The notes below the pieces were generated by a model that was not told the DNA's origin, ran no database searches, and saw only the letters and a program-made list of their open reading frames with translations. Position numbers and translations under genes: made by a program. A stretch of 43,999 nucleotides of DNA from Falciphora oryzae (lineage: Eukaryota > Ascomycota > Sordariomycetes > Magnaporthales > Magnaporthaceae). Below, one piece after another: positions 31,852 through 42,210 of this stretch. Numbering within the stretch: the stretch's first letter is position 1; each line of letters begins with the position of its first letter. The stretch is taken from the NCBI GenBank assembly GCA_000733355.1, contig JNVV01000097.1:1-43999 (forward strand). The letters are read 5' to 3'.

Positions 31852-33127
31852 CTACCTATCTATATTTCCGTCCATACCAACGTACATTCCACTGAGCCTC
31901 TCAGCCCCCCGCTCGAGCAAAAGCTTGATGCAAATATCTGCCACATTTTCAGGTTGGATTATAGAAGCAGCTGGCAGTGGAGTCGCTGTCCTTCGGACAC
32001 CTTCGACTATCAAACTGCGCGGGTTAAGAAATGTCGGGCTGGCCTCGATTTCGGTGGCAACATTCCCCAGTTGCAAATAGCAGTTCCGGATCCCGCGAAA
32101 TCCCACCTCTGATTGCAAGTTGTGATGAAACCGAAGCAGGGCAGTCTTTGATGCCGAATATGCGCTAAAATACAGGACATCGAAAATGGCACAGCGGCTG
32201 CCCATGCTAATAATGGTGCCGTGGCCCGCCGAAAGCATGGATGGCAGCAGCGCGGTAGTTAGGGCGACAGGAGCGGTGAGGTTGGTGGTAAGGATCTGCT
32301 GCCATATCTTCATGTCGGACTGGCACTCGAAGGCGTCGATCCTCGCGATTCCGGCATTATTAACTAGGGTGTCGACGGTTTTGCCGCCAAGGCGCTGATA
32401 AATGTCTTGGACGAGGCTAGGAATCCCCTCGATGTTATAGAGGTCGAACGGGATTGCGATTGCCTCGGCGCTCGAGTCTTCGGTGTTAATACTATCCTGT
32501 CGGTAGGAGTGGTACTCCTGTTGGCCCCAATGGGGGCCGGGCACGGAGATCTCCCAGGAGTGACGAACACGGATCCTACTGGTTGGTTGGATCCTCTATT
32601 GTGCGCGTTAAGAGGAAAGGGATCTATCTGCTAAAAGGGAGGGCAACGAAGCCCCTTATATACATTGCCAACAGGGCTTGGCCCTCCAGGTCACGGGGGC
32701 CCTATGGGCCCCGGAGGGCCCGGGCCTCCCAAGCCTTCCTGGCTTCCAGATCCCTTTAGTGCATGCGCCGGAATAGTGCTGGAATAATAATCCAACAATC
32801 CACCGTTTCTTCGATCCGGCTCCGCGTGCGCGCGATGCAGACGACCTGCGCCCCTCCCAATGCGAGCCGTATGGCTACCGCTCGCCCAATGCCCCGGCCT
32901 GCCCCAGTCACAATGGCGGTATGTCCAGCCAGAGGTCTGCTCAGTGGGCGCGAGTCTTGTGGAGCGGAAGCTGGGACGACGGATGAAGACAGTGTGGCCA
33001 TTGAGGTAAACGTTGGCCCGAGGGATTGGGCATGGGGAAGGTTCATGACAGGGGCAAAAATGGACTTCAGTCCAAATGTGCGGTGCTGAGGTATGCTGAC
33101 GCCCCATATTGGGGGAAGGGTGACCAT
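31852..33127 (-). pseudogene. Short-chain dehydrogenase/reductase split by a solo LTR
   Basis: N-terminal part (33127-32798) has TAIVTGAGRGIGRAVA, the TGxxxGIG NAD(P) motif; C-terminal part (32497-31852) has TLVNNAGIAR, IISMGS (catalytic Ser region), YSASK (Tyr and Lys) and ends normally. All catalytic residues of the classical SDR family are present. A 300-bp TG...CA element at 32498-32797, flanked by a 4-bp repeat, separates the halves; removing it with one repeat copy keeps the frame (TVD then SINTED). The start could be a downstream ATG. In this allele translation would stop inside the LTR. Substrate unknown. The gene was probably intact until recently. Confidence 0.82.
32498..32797 (-). 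mobile_element. 300-bp solo LTR (copia-like ends) inside the SDR gene
   Basis: Read on the minus strand it begins TGTTGGATTATTATTCC and ends CTACCGACA, with near-matching inverted ends TGTTGG/CCGACA. A perfect 4-bp direct repeat GGAT (plus ATCC at 32494-32497 and 32798-32801) flanks it. TGTTGG ends recall Ty1/copia LTRs. It contains a TATATAAGGGGC promoter-like box (about 32652-32663) and GC-rich near-palindromes such as GGGCCCTATGGGCCC-like sequence. Confidence 0.75.
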
Positions 33128-33566
33128 TTTATAGCGGAGGTGAGCACTGAATGCGCGTAAGCGAAAGCGCCAGAATGAAGGAATTCAATCAAATTCACAG
33201 TTTGGCGATTCAGGGGCACACCAGACGTCATCAATTTGAATTGCACATTTGATTGATCCACATTTACTCGACTGCGAAAAACCTCAGCGAGTGGCCAAGG
33301 CCTCCCCGCTTACTGACACGCAAATACACGGGCTGAGTGCCGTGACCCTCACTCCAAGCTCTGGTGTTGCCCCTTTCGACGATGCCCCTGAGGGGTCCCT
33401 GGCACCTGACGGTGACTTGTCCCTCAATGCCGAGGCCGCTGGAAACAGCGGCGTGGCCCTGCCAACCTCCGCGGCCACACCACTTCCCCGACTTTCTCTG
33501 TAATGTACAGTGTGGTTTTCAAGAAATTCCCGACCCGCTGACTCCTTTGCCGACCTCTCCCATTGT
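33128..33566. other. Spacer, no gene seen
   Basis: Upstream region of the SDR gene and downstream region of the secreted protein gene. A short plus frame at 33249-33503 has no recognisable content. Confidence 0.4.
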
Positions 33567-34166
33567 CTATGCTTGGTTGTTGGTGCGGCTGGGGCCGGGC
33601 TTGGCTACCCTGTTGATACTGCCATTGACGCTGAAGCCGGTAGGAAGCTTCCCTTTGGAGACCGTGACGCCGCAGCTTGCCGAGGTCTTGAGAGTGTACG
33701 CGACGCCGGCGTTGGACATGGTGGTCTCAGAGTTGGGCTGCATGTCGACATTGAAGCTGGACCCCGCACCCGTGATCGTGACCTGGCACCCTTTGGCCTC
33801 GACTGGCGGTCGCTGGGCAGCGCCGCCTGTCTTTGGTTGCTTCGCGGCAGAATCTTTCTTCTTCCTCCCGAAGATAGGGCTGCGGGCCTCGATCTTGGCC
33901 GCGACGTCGGCGTCCTGCTCCTCGCCTCGCCTGGCACGCTGCCTGGGCGGGGGGTTGGGCACCCACTGGCACTGACCCCCGGAGCACTGGTAGGAGCAGC
34001 CGTTCCCATAGTCGGGCGGACATCCCCCAGAGAGCCCATCACGGGCGACGAGGTCCCCCGTTGTGGTGCCGGTGGTGGTGCCAATGGCGAGGGGAGCGGC
34101 GATGGCGCTGCTGGCCAGGAGGGCGAGCACGAGCCGGCTGGCGGTGACGAAGGACGGCGTCTGCAT
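33567..34166 (-). CDS. Small secreted cysteine-containing protein (effector-like)
   Basis: Single exon, 199 aa, from ATG 34166 (MQTPSFVTASRLVLALLASS), chosen because a classical signal peptide with an AIA-A cleavage site near residue 22 starts there; the frame is open further upstream but that part reads as leader. Mature part: a CPPDYGNGCSYQCSGGQCQW cysteine cluster (about 45-64), a basic stretch with RARRGEEQ and GRKKK that could be Kex2 cleavage or nuclear-signal-like sites, then a beta-rich C-terminus (GCQVTITGAGSSFNVDMQ ... SCGVTVSKGKLP) with two more cysteines. No enzyme motif. Function unknown; short, secreted, Cys-bearing proteins of this sort are common effector or cell-surface candidates. 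Intact; flanked by repeats. Confidence 0.78.
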   Translation of the reverse strand: MQTPSFVTASRLVLALLASSAIAAPLAIGTTTGTTTGDLVARDGLSGGCPPDYGNGCSYQCSGGQCQWVPNPPPRQRARRGEEQDADVAAKIEARSPIFGRKKKDSAAKQPKTGGAAQRPPVEAKGCQVTITGAGSSFNVDMQPNSETTMSNAGVAYTLKTSASCGVTVSKGKLPTGFSVNGSINRVAKPGPSRTNNQA

Positions 34167-35007
34167 CTTGACTGTTTTTGTGGGGTTTCCGGAAGAAGAA
34201 AGGACGGTTGCTGAAATAGGGGCTTCGTGAGGGACCTGCGAACAGGAAAATGAGAGCCGAAGGATAGAAAGAGAGGAAAAAAGGACAAGAAAGGGAAAAA
34301 CAGTAGGAAAAATAGATAGTAGGAAAAATAAACAGTAGGAAATGTAAATCCGGCGGGATAGGGAGAAGAACCAAAACAAAAGATGGAAAGGGTTTGGAAA
34401 TGTCGATATTTATGTGAATTCGGTTTCTTTCCCGAAGTGGAAATTCCTTTTTTGCTAGTCCATGCTGTTAAAAAAAAACATGAACCTTGAAACAAAACGC
34501 TGCACGTTCCAGTCCCTCAAATTTGGCAGGCGGATCGTTGTGGCACCGCGAACGCAACCGCATGGCAGTCCAGCGGCGGTTTTGGGCGGGACCGGATGAC
34601 CTGATCGCCCGGCAATTAAACTCAATATGTCCAACGACGATCCACCCAACGACATGCGCTCCGGCCGTGCACGCCGTCGTCGAATTTCTTTAGTCTTTCC
34701 CAAGGGTAACACGACACGGAGGAGACCATGTCGTTCCACCCAACGCACGCACTTGTCGTGCGGGTGCCAAAGATACACTACCCCCACATGCGCAACCGAA
34801 GTCCGTGCTACCGAAGCTGTCGGCTTGTTGTTTTTCATGTGCAGGGTGACCAGCCGCCCAGTAAAGTACCGGTCTTGCGACAGCTCGTACGATTGTCCAG
34901 GATGCCGTGAGCCAATACCGGCCACCATAACATCGCTGCGAAAGCTCAGCGGCTAAATCCTCCCTCCGGCTCCCTGTGGCGTCTGCACCTTAGCGACCAG
35001 ACACAGG
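34167..35007. other. Upstream region of the secreted protein; no gene seen
   Basis: The first 230 bp are purine-rich on the plus strand (pyrimidine-rich for the minus-strand gene) with direct repeats of GGAAAAATAGATAGTA/GGAAAAATAAACAGTA at about 34305-34339, likely leader and promoter. Nothing else supported. Confidence 0.45.
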
Positions 35008-35325
35008 AGTGAGTGAGTATATTTAACGTCGGTAAAGTCGGGATCCACCAGTCTCTGCCTCCCTAGGGACATAACGACGTGCTAGCGCTACCTAAGCTTA
35101 TCTACACCAGGCTACAGTGCTGCTATCGAGGCGGCTAACAAATTAAACCCGAAGGCACACGGAGGTCGGGCCGCATTCCGGCGGTCTTTGTTGGTGAGCG
35201 GGCGATCGGCTAGAGGGCGAATAGTCGCCGGGGCGTTGTAGGCGCAGCGGGTGGTAGTAGTACGTTCGGCCGGCGAGTGTGCGGAAAGGGGGTAAGGCCA
35301 GGTTTGGGCGGGGGGTCCTCGGGAC
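35008..35325 (+). repeat. Interspersed repeat R, copy 2
   Basis: Same blocks as 5598-5921. Starts in GAGTGAGTGAG instead of a GA run and ends GGTCCTCGGGAC directly at the L2 LTR, an arrangement also seen, less tightly, at 5.6-6.1 kb. Confidence 0.7.
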
Positions 35326-35815
35326 TATAACAGGTCTGGGCTCCTAGGGGAGTGTCAGGCCTGGAAAGGGGGGGTTCTCTCAAGGAGATCTCAGAGGTCC
35401 AGCAGCTCAACAGTCGTATTCGTGCAAGGCTTGATAAGTCTATGGTGGTGGTGAACAAAGAAACGATAGCTTGGCCTTCCAACTCCCTTCGCAGGGGATC
35501 CTTCAGGCCCTTCTTATACACAGTCCTCCGGCCGTACTTCGGCTGTCATCGGCACGCCTCCTCCTCCGTGACGTCCGTACGGGGCTAGATATATTTCATC
35601 CCCTTATCAGGGTTCGGAGCCTAGGTGCGCCTTGGCCGGGTTGAGTGCCCGTTTTCTGCGGGGGCCAGCCGGCATGCGTGTCATAGAGGGAAACTCTCTC
35701 GATCAGCGCGTCAGTCGGGGCCTGCGCCCCTCTGGCTTCCACCCGGAGTCCTCCCCTGAGGCCGCCGGTGGTGATCCGTAGGGCTGCTGATCGTGGTTCT
35801 GCGCGGGGTGTTACA
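35326..35815 (+). mobile_element. Solo LTR, copy L2 (490 bp)
   Basis: Related to L1 and L3 over its length. The first bases are TATAACA, a G-to-A change from TGTAACA, and the end is GGGGTGTTACA. No target duplication seen. It joins repeat R without a gap. Confidence 0.7.
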
Positions 35816-35821
35816 ATTTTC

Positions 35822-36286
35822 CTAACGCCCCCCGCGCTGTCCATCACGTCGGTTACAGAATGCCCAACGGATACGTAGGTTGACCAGTTGGATATGTGTA
35901 CGTGACTTGTCGCCCCAAAGTACGCCAGCGCAAATTTGTTTACTTCCATGACGCAGATTCTGGTAGGGGGCACCGTACGTGGTGGATGGGGTGTGGGGGT
36001 AGGAAATGTCATTCAGTGGCGCTTGCAATAACAGTTGAGGCAGCGGATAGAGAACATCGAGGTCCTGTTTCCAGATGTCGAGCTGCTCCTTCGCCGCGTT
36101 AAGCTCCTTTTGCGCCGCTGAGAGATTAAGCTGCAATTGTTTGTCATCCGCATGGTCATGCTTTTTCACCTTGGCAAGCTCGTCGCTTAGGGAAAAGACC
36201 CCGACGAGAAGCCTGTGGCCAAGAGCGTCTTTGACCGGACGGGATACGGAGATTCCCAAGGTTATCATGTCGGCTTCAGCCAGCAA
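35822..36286 (-). CDS. Unrecognised coiled-coil ORF, possibly truncated
   Basis: 154 codons. Residues about 35-75 form a probable coiled coil (LSDELAKVKKHDHADDKQLQ, then NLSAAQKELNAAKEQLDIWK). The last 50 codons read like non-coding sequence and end 7 bp from the L2 LTR, so the real C-terminus was probably lost to that insertion or lies across an intron. No domain recognised, no signal peptide. Confidence 0.35.
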   Translation of the reverse strand: MLAEADMITLGISVSRPVKDALGHRLLVGVFSLSDELAKVKKHDHADDKQLQLNLSAAQKELNAAKEQLDIWKQDLDVLYPLPQLLLQAPLNDISYPHTPSTTYGAPYQNLRHGSKQICAGVLWGDKSRTHIQLVNLRIRWAFCNRRDGQRGGR

Positions 36287-36777
36287 AATGCATGCACGCG
36301 CTGCCCGTGGTGCAACAACTCCATGTTACCTGGTCCACTGCCCACACAGCCTTAAACAGCGGCAGAACTGGTCTCACAGGCCCAACGCTCGCTTAGATAC
36401 ACTGGCTCGGTGCAAGTACTTATACGAAATACTGGTATATCCCAAATACTTCGAAACGTTTGCGGCCGTCACCGGCCGCTTTACCCTTCCCCTGCGTGAA
36501 TAACGTGTCGTAACCGCCCTAGAGATCCTCCGCGAGCAAAAGCGCGCACACGAAGACGGTGGACAGCGCCGGAAGCAGGTCACACCTTTGCAAGAAATAA
36601 GTTACGGGCCGCAGCAGGCATCCAATCCCACAACAGCCCGGGCCCATCCCGGGACGGTCGATCCGCTAGATAGACTCGTGTAGCCTAGGATAGCGCGCCG
36701 TGATGCCCCTCGTGCGGCTGCACGCACGGAAAACCAGCTCCGCCGGCGCTCCGCGCCGCCCGACATTAATAGATAGG
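36287..36777. other. No gene seen
   Basis: Spacer between the coiled-coil ORF and the ACT microsatellite. No frame of coding quality and no terminal repeats found. Confidence 0.4.
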
Positions 36778-36891
<114 letters not shown>

Positions 36892-38039
36892 TTTGCCGAA
36901 AATGATGAAGTGTCCGGCCCGGATGCATAACTGCCAGTGGTCGCCGCGCGGCGCGGCCTGTAGGAATTGTCTTTTGAACTGGCGCTCCTCGTTTCATCCC
37001 TCCAGAGCATGCTGGGGAACACTTCTCTACAGCGCCGGAAGCAGGCCGGGCTAGTGACAAAATACACTCGGCCAAAGGGTTGCAAAGCCGTGCCATTCTC
37101 CAACAGCACGTCCAATACCGCCGCCTACCCCGCTTGAAGCTTGACGTGGGATGCTTGGCGCAACGCGCTGCATTTCTGGTTTGCGTTGCTGGCGTCCTCC
37201 CTCGCCATCGCCATGGGGCAGCTCCGGGCGCGGGTCGGGCCACCGCCGGCGAACTCCGTCCTCCCGCTTTCGACGCTGGGCTGGCTCTGCCCAGAAGCGC
37301 TGGCGTTGTGTGCGGTGCCGTTGCGGGACCCGGGCGACGCGCGGCTGGCGGTTGCTGGGCTGTCGCGGCGAGGCATGTGCAGCGAGGCGGATTGTCGTGG
37401 CTGGCTCGGCCGGGCTTCCTGCTCGCGTCTGGTTTGCTTTCGAGCTCGGTTTGCTGTATGTTGCAAGCGGTGTTAGCTTTGTTGTACAACTGGCCGATTC
37501 GGTCTTTGTGCGTATTTATTCGTTCTGCTTCCGTCGTCTCTTGGTTTATATTCGCTCTTTCCTGGCCGTCTCCACCGCGCGGGCCGTGTCCGCCGCCAAG
37601 GCACAGTTCCGGCGTGGGTGACGCGGACCCGGGTGGTTGGTCTCCTTTTTGGACCGGGCCCGACGCTGCCGCGGCGAGCCTGTGTTCTCACGGGCCGGGC
37701 TAGTCGTCTCGGGTGCGTTATTAATTATGGGTTAAGGTGCGTAAACGCGAGGCTTAAGATTATTAGGGCGGGCTGTGGCATCGGTGGAAAGCGGCGTGGG
37801 GAGTTGGCAACGGTAGGAGCAGGGCGGGGAAAAAGACCTAAGACACGTCGGTGTATCGTAACGATGGCGAGCGCGGGATGGGGAGCGAATAGGCTGCTAA
37901 ATGGCAAGGGTGAGATTCTTCTAGCGAAAAGGCTGTCGACCGAGGTATGGAAAAAAATAAAACGTCCGGTATCTCAACCAGCTACCTATCAATCCTTTCC
38001 CCGGGCATCAAAACGCAAGTCCAATATGTTTCCGACGTA
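36892..38039. other. No supportable gene; possible fragment on the minus strand
   Basis: A minus frame near 37110-36900 (LLENGTALQPFGRVYFVTSP, FRRCREVFPSMLWRDETR) has some coding character but no family I know. The GC-rich part 37140-37700 shows overlapping frames on both strands and cannot be resolved. Confidence 0.3.
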
Positions 38040-39621
38040 CTACGGCCAGTACCTCTCAGCAGTGTACCGCGCCAACCGGTGCAAGCACCAGATGATCCTG
38101 TAGATGCAAGCACGGCGCTGGTGCTGCCAATGGCGCACTCAGTCCACCGCACCGTCCGGCCATTGTCGCCCCCGCGCGTTGTGGCCAGGAATTTCTAGTC
38201 GTGGCCCACCACAATGATGGCCGGGAGGAACACCAGCGGCGCGGTGGCGGCGGCCGAGGCGGCCGGGATGTGCATCCAGATGGTGGGACAGCGACGGCCG
38301 CTCCCCCTTCCTACCCACCATCCTCCGCCCGCTGTTGCCACTGGCGCAGCTCGTTCTGCTGCCACTCGAGCGTCTTCCACTGCGCGGCCTGCCAGACGCC
38401 GACCTGCGGCTCGGCCTTCTCGTGCGACTCGCCGGGCCTTTTAGTTTTGGCGCTGACGGCGATGGGCGACTTGATCGGGGCGTCGATGTGGTTGATGAAT
38501 AGGCCCGGCGCCTTACATCGCAGCAGCTCGATCATTCGCGCTGGCGTAATCGGGGAAATCTCGTTTGTGACGTCCACGGCCGGCTGTTCGAATGCTTCGG
38601 CACCGTTTACGATCATGCAGTAGTTAACCTTTTTGCCCGACGATATGGACCGAGGGAGAATATCGGGCGTTATTCGGGCGGTGGTATTAGAGAGTAGAAA
38701 ATGAGGAGAGGCAGGTTGGCTGGAAAAGGAGCTAGGGAAAGAAGGAAACATGAAATGGAGATAAGATAAGGAAAAGGAGAAGCAATAAGACCACGCACTC
38801 ATACCAAGATTTAAAGTCGATAAACCTGCCAGGTGGCAGCGCCAGCCGGAGGAGCTGGAAAAAATGCACGGCCTGGTCCTAGCCATTCTCGTCTTGCTTG
38901 CGCTCCTCGCAGCGCAGAGCGGCAAGGAACATGTCCAGCACCCTGCAACCGAGGTGTGTCCACTAGCAACAGCCCCGCTGCTTCCGCATCATCTCCAGCA
39001 AAGGCAGGCTCGGGCGCGCGGCGGCCAGCAAGGACGGTTCTACTGCGCCACAACCGCGGCCTTTCGCAGCTCCTGCCGCAGCGACAAATGCAGGATCGGC
39101 CTGCCTCCGCTCGCGACCTCGCCTAGTTCCGACACGAACCCGAACAGCGCTTTGGGCAGGCCGCGGCTTAAAACTGGCCGCACCTCGATCGGCTCCTCGA
39201 GCTGGATTTCCAGTTCGGCGCGTCGCTTGCGCGGGCTGTTACTGCCGGTGCGCTGGCCGCTTGTCGTTGTCGATGATGCGGAGGGTGCCGAGAGGGTCGC
39301 GCGGCGGCCGCGGAGCAAGGACGGCTGGTGTGGGCGGCAGGACGGGGGGTCTGCTCGGTGTCATCGGCGTCACCGGTGAATGATGCAGAGGCTGAATTGC
39401 TCCGGCTGGCGAGCGCGCGTTGCCGCTTCGACGGGGCGTGTCCATCGTGCGCCGCGCGCCGGGCTTGTCGCTGGATCGGAGCGGTCGTTGTTGTGGGTCT
39501 CGGGCGGTGTCGGCGGGCCGCGGCGCTGGTGCTTGCGGCAGGGAGAAGGAAAGGGCGCGTCGACGCGCGGCGCAGCGGGAAGCGCGCTAATCCAGCGGAG
39601 AATGCGTTCGTCGTCGCTCAT
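38040..39621 (-). pseudogene. Fungal PD-(D/E)XK nuclease-like gene, decayed
   Basis: ATG 39621 opens MSDDERILRWISALP followed by a Pro/Arg-rich linker, typical of this fungal family's N-terminus. Further down: RRAELEIQLEEPIEVRPVL (about 39240-39180), then TPARMIELLRCKAP, SPIAVSAKTKRPG, QVGVWQAAQWKTL (nuclease core; the usual E-x-K is AKTK here, so a catalytic Glu seems lost), and WMHIPAA, IIVVGHD, IYRIIWCLHRLARYTAERYW. Frames shift at about 38311, near 38110 and in the N-terminal half. A TAG at 38199-38197 stands where GHDW is expected, a G-to-A change. Domain order is clear; the gene is dead. Such proteins are often large lineage-specific families of unknown function. Confidence 0.65.
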
Positions 39622-40701
39622 TAGTGGCGCGTATTGGTTTCGAGCGAAGAAGAGGCTGTCGCACGGCTTTTGGATGAAGACAAGTAATTGACGCCGATCC
39701 ATCATGTTTTGTTTGGATCCGACGAGCTTCGACGTCGGGGGGAACTTGGCTGCGAGGCGAGGTTTACCCGACGCTGCCACCCTATTTCCCGTGCTCACTC
39801 GGACCGGCTAATGGACATCTCTGCAATTCCCGTGGATGAATTCCCTGTTTTATACCCGTTCTATCTAGCTTCGAAGAATTTAACATGCCTATCCGTTGGC
39901 AGAAACCGAAGTCCGCATTTGCGTGGCTTCTACAAGAAGTCGGGCACGTGAGGCTCGAGACCGGCAGACGCCTCCTGATCGAATCGATTGGAAGGCACTG
40001 GAGTCGCATAAACAGGACAATTTTGAGTTGTCCACGTACCCTTTTGATTTTCAACGATATCGGGGCCTGCAGGGAGACTACAAAGGATCTAATATAACGT
40101 GGTGAAAAGAGTGTTATGTTGGGAAGAGATTGGCCTTGCAGGGCCGGTGCGGGCGGTGCGCTCTATCTGCGGGAGGGGGCTGACGTAATTGGGGTTCCAC
40201 TTCACGTTGGCGCAAAGCAAAGACCCCCTGCCTCCGTGACAAACGACATCAATACACAGCAGCAAGCGGATGGTTTGATGATGATACCGAGGCTAGCGAA
40301 ATCGCCTTCCCTTCGAGCAGGGAAAGATTCTCCGCACGACCATTTCCGCCTTTGGCGCTTACAGTGCATGAAACATTGCAGGGTATCCAAACAGGCTCGG
40401 TACTTCACCGTTATCATTGTCAAGTCGAATGAATGTGATTAGAGGACTGCTAAACGAGCTACACGCAAGGAGATCACCCCACCGCAGAGCGCCATGGCCT
40501 TCGTGCAAGCGGCGGTCTGGTGATGGATCAGAGAGCATCTAACAGCTGTTTCTCGCGGATGCGACGAAGTACAGTGTCTGGGCTCGAATCGACGTCCTCA
40601 CTAGGTGGCGGCGTTGGGTTGCTTTGGGTCGCGATGAGCCAGACCGTGAATCAGCACCACGTATAGAAATCCGCCACCCCGGGGAACCTAGGGCGGCGTT
40701 A
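39622..40701. other. No supportable gene
   Basis: A plus frame at about 39930-40105 (DRIDWKALESHKQDNFEL, STYPFDFQRYRGLQGD) has some coding character but is short and has no start of good quality. Otherwise empty. Confidence 0.35.
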
Positions 40702-41322
40702 CTTGTGCGGACTTAAAACGTCTCGCACGAATCGACCCTCTGGGGATTAGTGCGGGTCAGCAACCTGATAATTGATACGGCCAGACTAATGGAGGCACGC
40801 TGGCCTTACATTGGCGCTATGAACGAAGATTCTACACTGAAGAGAGGGGAAAGGAAAAGGCGCTGGTCGCGCCGGCGCGACTCGCGCCTGAAGTTGTCGC
40901 GAGTCCTCTCTGTGGCTTGCGCTCTTGCGCCTGCCCCACAGTTGTGGCGGTGCCACTGGACGTCTGGCTCGTGGCGGAACCGTCACAATAATTTTCCGGC
41001 AATCTGATAATTCTAAAGTGACATTTTCCGCCACCCATTTTGTTAGCAAACCAATGCAGCCCCAAATAGATGCACGAATCGGCTATGAGCAAGAAACGCG
41101 TCACCGTAATTAATTAATTATCACGCGTTGCGTGCATGTGGTCGGTGTAGAATGTAGTTGAGCGGAAAATTTATTTATTCAGGGCTACATTGGTTTGCTA
41201 ACAAAATGGGTAGCAGAAAATGTCACTCTAGAATTATCAGATTGCCGGAAAATTATCAGGTTGCTGACCTGCACTAATCCCCAGAGGGCCGATTCGTGCG
41301 AGCTGATTTAAAGCCGCACAAG
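40702..41322. mobile_element. TA-flanked inverted-repeat element (mariner-like MITE)
   Basis: Begins CTTGTGCGGACTTAAA and ends with the complement, flanked by TA on both sides (40700-40701, 41323-41324), as for Tc1/mariner. Arms of about 145 bp: the right arm (41322 down to about 41180) is continuous; the left arm is interrupted by a 214-bp insertion (40774-40987). No transposase ORF. Confidence 0.75.
40774..40987. mobile_element. 214-bp insertion in the left arm of the TA element
   Basis: Comparison with the intact right arm shows this segment is extra. It is flanked by a perfect direct repeat ATAATT (40768-40773 and 40988-40993). Ends are GATACGGCC and CCGTCACA with no clear inverted repeat. 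The interior is GC-rich with a hairpin around GGCGCGACTCGCGCC. Class unknown. Confidence 0.6.
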
Positions 41323-41459
41323 TAGGTCTACCGACGGCCGCAACGAGCATTTTGGAACTTTCGTCAAGCAGGACCAACAAATATAAATTTGTCACTGTCC
41401 CTAGGACCCGTATAAGGGCAAATATATGAATAGAAAAACAAGTTAAATAACGTTAGTTA

Positions 41460-41620
41460 ACGTGGTTCATAAGCGAGTGTCACTTCAAAATCTCATACTA
41501 AACGCTGTTTTTTTATCTGTTTATAACTTTACCAATTTTAATTCAAATTCGATGCAATTTTGTATTTAACGTTTTAATTAGTTATATAACCGATTTATTA
41601 TAATTATCTTCGATTTTATA
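41460..41620 (+). mobile_element. Left arm of an older mariner-like element
   Basis: Preceded by TA and starting ACGTGGTTCATAAG, it aligns with the left arm of the younger element at 41621 (shared ACGTGGTTCA start, then AAACGCTGTTTTTTT-like and GTTATAT blocks). The matching right tip CTTGTGAACCACGT plus TA is at 42905-42920, so the younger element and LTR L3 are probably nested in it. Strongly AT-rich. Confidence 0.5.
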
Positions 41621-42200
41621 ACGTGGTTCACAAGTATGTGGCGCACACAAGCAAGTTGTAACAGCCCGTGTGGGTTGTGTGCGCTGCCCTCCCTTGATAA
41701 GCTGTGCAGACGGGCGATCCAAGCAGCAGCTTGGATTGAAGACCTTTTGGTTATTGGCTCAGTGGTATAAGGCCCGCGCCGCTGTGTTACACAAGTGGCG
41801 CACTTGGAAAATGCATATTAAACAGCGTTTTTTTTCGATTAAATAACTCGCTCAATTTGGGGCTAAATTCTACCAAAATTAAAACAGTTATATTTAACTA
41901 TGTAATAAATTTAAATTAATTTTTTCAGATGTTTAATATTACCTTTTTAGGGCTAGTTTTGCGAAAATGTAAAAAATCCACAGTGTTTTACACAGTGTTT
42001 AAAACTAACCTTAAAAAGGTAATATTAAAAATCTGAAAAAATTAATTTAAATTTATTACATAGTTAAATATAACTTTTTTAATTTTGGCAGAATTTAGCC
42101 TCAAATTGAGCGAGTTATTTAATCGAAAAAAAACGCTGTTTAATATGCATTTTCCAAGTGCGCCACTTGCTTGTGTGCGCCACATACTTGTGAACCACGT
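41621..42200. mobile_element. Mariner-like MITE with long inverted repeats and TA duplication
   Basis: Nearly the whole element is a palindrome: the left arm ACGTGGTTCACAAGTATGTG matches the right arm read backwards to position 42200; arms are about 220 bp once the nested 141-bp-family copy (41657-41796) is removed. Flanked by TA (41619-41620, 42201-42202). Very AT-rich with no ORF. It would fold into a single long hairpin. Confidence 0.82.
41657..41791 (-). mobile_element. 141-bp element family, copy C (inverted, diverged)
   Basis: Begins TGTAACAGCCCGTG and ends GCTGTGTTACA; 135 bp with several substitutions and small deletions relative to copies A and B. Perfect 5-bp flanks CAAGT (41652-41656 and 41792-41796). 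Confidence 0.88.
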
Positions 42201-42210
42201 TAGCCCTAGC

